The notes beneath the pieces are model-generated. The model was not told the origin of the DNA and made no database searches. It saw only the letters and a program-made list of their open reading frames with translations. From Cinclus cinclus (lineage: Eukaryota; Chordata; Aves; Passeriformes; Cinclidae), in NCBI RefSeq assembly GCF_963662255.1, contig NC_085068.1, positions 1,116,001 to 1,180,000 of the forward strand: a stretch of 64,000 bases of DNA, given 5' to 3'. Of the stretch, positions 58,745 to 64,000 are shown piece after piece. How positions within the stretch are numbered: position 1 is the first letter of the stretch; each line of letters opens with the position of its first letter. Made by a program: the position numbers and the translations under genes.

Positions 58745-59340
58745 CCCCCCCAAAAAAAAAAAATAAATATCCCTAAAAACCTCATGAATATTCCTATAAA
58801 AAATCCCTGGAATTTCCCCAAAGAACCCCCCTGGAATATTAAAAGAAAAAAAAATCCCTTGAATATCCCCCAAAACAACCTGGAATATTTAAAAAAAAAT
58901 AAAATTAGTATCCTAAAAAACCCTGTGGCATATCCCCAAAAATCCCTCCTGGAATATTCCAAAGATAAAGAAATATCGTTGAAAATCTTGGGAATATCCT
59001 AAAAAAAATTTGAATATTTAGGAAAAAAACAACCAGGAATATCCCCAAAATAAATAAATGCAATTAAAAACTTCTGGAATAATTAAAAAAAAGTGGAATA
59101 TCCAAAAAAATCTGTGGAATAACTTAAAAAAATAAAAACTCTGGAATATTCAAAGAATAATTATCCCAAAAATCCTCTGGAATAAATAAAAATAAATATC
59201 TTGAATCAAAATAAATAAATATCCTGAAAGTCTTCCAGACCATCTCTAAAAAACCTGGAATATCCCCCCAAAAATGGAATATCCTCAAAAACCTCTGGAA
59301 TATCCCTAAAATAAAGTAATGAATAAATAATGGGATAAAG
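58745..59340. repeat. Degenerate A/T-rich minisatellite, right part
   Basis: Continuation of the tract interrupted by the solo LTR. Recurrent phrases include TGGAATATCC, AAATAAATA and CCCAAAAA with irregular spacing of about 30-40 bp. The TGGAATATTCC-like core is partly palindromic. No gene is supported. Confidence 0.7.
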
Positions 59341-59859
59341 GGATCCCAAGTCCATGCAAAAATGGGAATTTCTGGGAAAAAAAAAAAAAGCTGAAATCCC
59401 CAAAACTTAGTCTGGGGCAGGGGGGGAAAAAGGGGAATTTTTGTATTGGAAAAATGGGAACTAAAGGGTGGAGGAAAAAAATGGGAATAAAAATTAAAAA
59501 TGAGAATGGAAGGGGAGCTGGGAATGTTGGGAGTGGAAAAATAAATGGGGAATTCTTTAATAGCAGTTGATGAATAATTCATGGAATTCACCTGGAGAAG
59601 GTCAAAAATTGCCTGGGAACTGCAGGCTGGAAAAAAAGGAGAAGGGAAGGGAGGGAGGGGTTAAATCTGTGTGGGAATTATGGGGATTTTAATGGGAATG
59701 GGAGGATAAAAGGCACAAAATGCCCTAAAAATTCCAATTAAAACCCAAGATGGGAATTGCAGAGGGAGAACAAGGAGCCTGGAGACCAAAAAACAAAAAA
59801 TTCCCCCTGGGGGTGGTTCAGGAATTGGGGAAAAAAACCCAAAAGGCACCAAAATCTCC
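59341..59859. other. Purine-rich spacer without recognised features
   Basis: A/G-rich sequence with many GGGAA and AAATGGGAA phrases, losing the repeat structure of its left neighbour. Nothing coding or structural could be supported. Confidence 0.5.
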
Positions 59860-60719
59860 TCAAACTCACCAAACACTCAGAGACCCTAAAAACCCCCACA
59901 CAGACCCCAAAAAACCCCTGAGAGATCCCACAAAAAACTCTCAGGCCCCACAAAAGACCCCAAAAACCCTAAAAGGCACCAAAACCTCCTCAAACTCCCC
60001 AAAAAAGCCCTCAGAGTCCCCACAAAAAAACTCTCAGGGACCCAATAGCCTCTCAGACCCCACAAAAAGAGCCCAAAAACCCCAAAAGACACCAAAATCC
60101 CCTCAAACTCCCCAAAAAACACCTCAGAGACCCCAAAAATCCCCACACAGACCCTAAAAAACTCCTGACTCCCCCCAAAAAACCCCTCAAAGACCCCAAA
60201 AAAACTCCTCAGAGACTCCACAAAAACCCCTCAGACACCCTAAAAACCTCCTCAGACTCCCCAGAAAAGCCCTCAGAGTCGCCACAAAAATAATCTGAGG
60301 GACCCCAATACCCCTCAGACCCCACAAAAAGATCCCAGAAACCCCAAAAGTCACCAAAACCACCTCCAACTCGCCAAAAATCCCCCCACAGACACAAAGA
60401 AACCTCCTCTGAGAACCCAAAAGACGCTCTGAGAGACCCCAAAACCCCTTAAGGCATCACAAAAAGACCCTAAAAACCCCACTTAGATGCCAAAAATTCC
60501 TCAGAGTCCCTCCCAAAATCTCCTCAGACCTCACCTGGCAGTGCTCAGAGCCCCCCAAAACTCCTCAAAAACCCCTGAGACCCCAAAAATAAAGCACCAA
60601 CAATCCTTTAGAGGACAAAAAAACCCCACAGAGACCCCCAAAACCTCCACCGAGATCTCCCCAAAACCCCTCAGACTTCCCCAAAGACACTCTAAAAGTC
60701 CTCAAATGCCCCAAAACTC
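59860..60719. repeat. C/A-rich minisatellite, first type
   Basis: Irregular tandem phrases such as GACCCCAAAAACCCC and CTCAGAGACCCC(A)n, about 20-45 bp apart. One strand is almost free of G apart from the GAG in the CTCAGAG phrase. The complementary strand is therefore rich in G runs. Confidence 0.75.
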
Positions 60720-61430
60720 CTCAGATTAAACCCCTCAAAGCCCTCAAAAGACCCCTCGGGCCCACACAAATCCCCTCACAAAATTCCTCAGATCCCCCAA
60801 ATCCCTTCACAAAATTCTGATCCCCCCAGATCCTCTCAATCCCCCCAAATCCCCTCACAAAACTCCTCAGATCCCCCCAAATCCTCACCAGGCTCCCTAA
60901 ATCCCCTAAACCCCCCAAATCTCCTCACAAAACTCCTCAGATCCCCCAAAACCCTTCAGATCCTCCCAAATCCCCTCAAAAATCTCCTCAGATGCCCCCA
61001 AATCCTCTGAGCACCCCCAAATCCCCTCACAAAACTCCTCAGATCTCCCCAAATCCTCTCAGCACCACAAAACTCCCTCACTAAACTCCTCAGATCCCCC
61101 AAATCCCCTCAGGCCACCCAAAACCCCTCACAAAACTCCTCAGATCCCCCCAGATCCTCTCAGCACCACAAAATCCCCTCACAAAACTCATCAGATCCCC
61201 CCAAATCCTCACCAGGCCCCCTAAATCCCCTAAGCCCCCCAAATCCCCTCACAAAACTCCTCAGATCCCCCCAAATCCCCTCAGCCCCCCCCAAAATCTA
61301 TCACAAAATTCCTTAGATTCCCCAAATCCCCTCAGCCCCCCCAAAAACCATCACAAAACTCCTCAGATCCCCATAAATCCCCTTAGCACCCCCCAAATCT
61401 CCTTACAAGACCCCTCCAAACCCCCCAAAG
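60720..61430. repeat. C/A-rich minisatellite, second type
   Basis: Roughly 15-20 copies of phrases built from ACTCCTCAGATCCCCC and AAATCCCCTCACAAA, about 32 bp apart in the simplest arrangement and longer where a CAGCACC or CCAGGC phrase is inserted. It grades from the preceding tract. Strong strand asymmetry leaves G4-type runs on the minus strand. Confidence 0.8.
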
Positions 61431-61439
61431 TTCCCCAAG

Positions 61440-62160
61440 GCCCCTCAGGCCCCACAGCCCCCCTCCCCCCGCCCCTCACGAGACCCCGCCGTTCTACCCC
61501 TACCCCCATCCCCATCCCCTCCAGCGGTGCCTCTGCCCGCTCGGCCGCGCTGCCTCTCGGGGCTCCGGGGGTCCCGCATTCACCGAGGGATCCCTGGGGC
61601 GGTCTGTCGTCCTTCCCCCTCCTCCTCCGTCTCGCTTCACCCGCAACGATCCAGGCGGGGGCCGCGGCCCGGCAGAGCCCTCAGAGCGCGCCAGCCAATC
61701 AGAGAGCGAATTTCAGCCCCCAGCCAATCAGAGAGAGGCGCCCTCAGCGTTTTCACCAATCAAAGCGCGGAGAATCCCCGTTTTTCCCGCCCTCCTCCCG
61801 CCGCCACTCGGAGGGAAGCAGGCCGGGGACGCGCGGCAGACGCCAGCCAATGGTAGAGCGGCTCTACCACGAAGCCACACCCACTCGTCTCAGTGAACCA
61901 ATCATATTGCGGTATTTGTAAACCACGCCCTTTATGGGTGGGGCGGCGAACGTGGATGGAAACTGCTGAGAGCCGCCCAAACGTCCGAGCGAGCTCCGGG
62001 GACGGTCGAAGCCGCGCATGGCGCGGAGATCGGGAGGTCGAGGGTTCGAGTTCCCCCTATTCCCCTTTGTCCGCCCGCATTTTTGGGGTGCGCCCCCATT
62101 TTTTGGGTATCTGCCCCCCCACTTCTCTCGGTGTTTGCCTGGATCCAGAGGCCAATTAAA
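61440..62160. promoter_or_regulatory. CpG-rich segment with five CCAAT boxes
   Basis: CpG-dense DNA, unlike everything around it. CCAAT motifs lie at 61695, 61724, 61756, 61847 and 61898, the first three as (C)CAATCA(G/A)AG repeats about 30 bp apart, plus a KLF/Sp-like GGGTGGGGCGG at 61937-61947. Repeated CCAATCAGAG-type boxes in a CpG island are usual for housekeeping and histone promoters. No convincing first exon or TATA box was seen on either strand, so the driven gene may start outside the window or be non-coding. Confidence 0.6.
61852..61868. repeat. Perfect 8-bp inverted repeat in the CpG-rich segment
   Basis: GGTAGAGC-G-GCTCTACC, directly after a CCAAT box. It could bind a dimeric factor or form a small hairpin. 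TGGTAGAGCG also resembles a tRNA A box, but no tRNA can be folded here. Confidence 0.7.
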
Positions 62161-62949
62161 GCTCATGCATAATTAACGAGCCCGGAGCCGTCGGGGGGGG
62201 GTTCCCGGGGGTCTCTGGGATGGGGTTATTTTTGGGGGGGGGGCTTTCGGATCTCCCCAGAATTTCGGGGGTGAAGCCACCGATGGGAACCCCCCCACAC
62301 CGGATTTTGGGGGCCCATCCCCCCCTCGCTGCTGGAGGGGCCCTCTGGAGGGGCCCTCTGGATTTTTGGGTTCGTTCCCGCCCTCCCCCGCCCCCCCCAG
62401 TTTGGGACCTCCCCCACCCCATTTTTTCCCTAATGGGGACCCCCAACCCTCCCCCCCCCCCCCCCCCCCCCCCCGGGTATTTTTGAGCTTCATCCCCCCT
62501 CGATCTGAAAAATTACACTCCCAACTCCCATCCTTGGGATCAAACCCCCCCCATTTTTGGGGTCCAATCCCTCCCAGTTTTTGGGGGGCAATTCCCCTGT
62601 TTTTTGATGTCCTCCCCCAGGTCCCTGACACTCCCCCCCCCCAATTCTCAACCAGGCCGGAGATGGCTGTTCCCACCCTCCAAATTAATCAGGACCCCCC
62701 CCAAATGTCCCTGCGCCCCCCCAGTGGGTTAGGACCCCCCCCAAATGAGTCAGGACTCCCACAAATGAACCAGGACCCCCCCCAGATGCTCAGACCCGTC
62801 CCAGTTCTCTGCCAGCCCAGAGATGGATATTGCCCCTGCCCCCCTCCCCGACAGCTCCTCCCCAGGGAACCCCTAGCACGCTCCGCTGCCCCCTGCCGAA
62901 AACCGCGGGGGGGGAGGGGGGGCACTTGGGGACATCCATCCACGGCCTG
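62161..62949. other. G/C-run-rich low-complexity DNA
   Basis: Long runs of G and C with poor codon structure. Open frames on both strands are Pro/Gly-rich artefacts of composition. Near 62680-62800 phrases such as CCCCCAAATG and GAGTCAGGACTCCC recur loosely. No gene is supported. Confidence 0.55.
62451..62474. repeat. 24-base C homopolymer
   Basis: An unbroken run of C. Such tracts are prone to polymerase slippage and assembly error, so its length should be treated as uncertain. Confidence 0.9.
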
Positions 62950-63440
62950 GCACGGACTTGGGGGGTGCTGAGCTTTTGGTGGGGGCTCTGAGCATCAGAG
63001 CATCAGGTGGTCCTGATTCATTTGGGGGGTCCTGACCCATTTGGGGAGTCCTGACCCATCTCGGGGACTCCAGCCCCATTTTAGGAGAGTCCTAAAAGAG
63101 GTCCACCTCATTTGAGGTGTCCTGACTCATTTGGGGGGGCTCTGAGCATCTGGGGCGTCCACTCCCATTCTGGGGGGAGGTCCTGACTGGGGGGGTCCTG
63201 ACTCTTTGGGGGGGTTCCTGACTCATCTGATGTGCCCCAGCCCCATTTAGGAGGGGTCCTGACACATTTGGGGGGATCCTGATTAATCTGGGGGGCTCCA
63301 GCCCCATTTTGGGGGAGCACATCCATCTCCAGCCTGGCAGAGAATTTGGGGAGGGGCTCTGAGCATTTGGGGGGGTCCTGACCCATTTGGGGGTGTCCTA
63401 ACTCCCCAACCCCATTTTGGGGGGTCCAGACCGTTTTATG
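62950..63440. repeat. G-rich minisatellite
   Basis: Loose tandem copies of phrases such as CATTTGGGGGGTCCTGA(C), about 20-45 bp apart, with variants ending in CTCCAGCCCCATTTT. It resembles 62680-62800 read on the other strand. G runs of four to eight recur throughout. Confidence 0.7.
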
Positions 63441-64000
63441 GGGGGCCCAGCCCCCCGAGCCCCATTTGGGAATAGGACAGAGGTTGGACCCCACAAATGC
63501 CCCCAAAAATCCCCCCAAAATTCCCCAAATTCCACAATTACCAGGAAGAGGCCTCAAATCCCTCCCCCCACCACTCGATTCCACCCCAAAAACAGCGCTG
63601 GGGGCGGGGGGGGGCTGGGGATCCTCTCAAACCCCCTCCGGGCTGGGTGGGGAAGGGAAGGGCCCAGCGCCACCCCCACCCCTTCTTCCCCCCCCCCCCC
63701 CAGCCCCCAGATCGATCCGAGGCAAATGTTGACATTTCAAAATCTCAGGAATCTTCATGGGATTGATCTGTAGGGGGGAAGGGGAGGAGGGAACAGGCAG
63801 GGAAGGGCTGGGAGGGGTCCCCAAAATGGGGAGGGGGGGGTCTGAACACAGCTGTGCGCAACTGAATGAATGAATGCCAAAGAAATCCTGCATAAATGAA
63901 CCCCAAATCCGCGAGAATGAGCCCCAAAAACATCCTGGATCCCAAAGAAATCCTGAATAAATGAACCCCAAATCCCAGAGAATTAATCACAAATTGATAA
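63441..64000. other. Mixed C/A-rich terminal segment
   Basis: No gene recognised. A poly-C stretch lies near 63690-63702. From about 63880 a ~70-bp unit containing AAATCCTG(C/A)ATAAATGAACCCC occurs twice and runs towards the window edge. Confidence 0.5.

Noticed and set aside
62020..62075. tRNA gene, because of GGGTTCGAGTTCCCC and an A-box-like motif upstream
   Set aside because: The T-arm stem has a mismatch and the rest cannot be folded into acceptor, D and anticodon arms. A chance B-box-like sequence is more likely.
62156..63990. Pro/Gly-rich open frames on both strands near the right end
   Set aside because: They come from runs of G and C, overlap on opposite strands, and show no recognisable domain.

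Overview
This window looks like satellite-rich heterochromatin from a vertebrate, most likely a bird. The evidence is one class I (gammaretrovirus-like) provirus, one ERVL-type provirus, remnants of a second class I element, short LTRs, and GC-rich minisatellite flanks typical of avian microchromosomes or subtelomeres. The species cannot be named from sequence alone. No complete host protein-coding gene could be supported. Every convincing coding region is retroviral.

Layout. Positions 1-13585 and 23058-47192 are one tandem satellite array, about 171 units of ~220 bp. Each unit is itself six ~36-37 bp subrepeats, each opening with a TGTCACAATG-like motif. Units fall into at least five types that recur in order at ~1,100 bp (a pentameric higher-order repeat), with later block duplications offset by 1,540, 2,861, 9,242 and 10,342 bp.

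The array is interrupted by a young, apparently intact provirus on the minus strand (13586-23057). It has 543-bp LTRs that differ at one base, a 4-bp ACTT target duplication, and open gag, pol and env. Gag and pol share a frame and are separated only by a UGA in a UGA-CUAG readthrough context. The Env is unusually long (846 codons). Between its signal anchor and the rest of SU lie two segments with immunoglobulin-domain hallmarks, which is the most unusual feature of the window. The proviral leader also carries a 37-bp tandem repeat unrelated to the satellite.

From 47193 the array ends abruptly at the 5' LTR of an older ERVL-like provirus (plus strand, 47193-53980). It has an open gag with a Pro/Glu/Ala repeat, a pol broken by stops and a frameshift, and no env. 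Its right flank is the protease remnant of a third, decayed class I element on the minus strand (53981-56598: pro remnant, broken gag, tRNA-His-type primer site, one LTR). Two solo LTRs follow (57035-57488 with GAGCA duplications; 58045-58744 related to the ERVL LTRs), set in A/T-rich minisatellite DNA. C/A-rich minisatellites run to 61.4 kb. A CpG-rich, CCAAT-box-rich promoter-like segment follows (61440-62160), then G/C-rich low-complexity DNA to the end.
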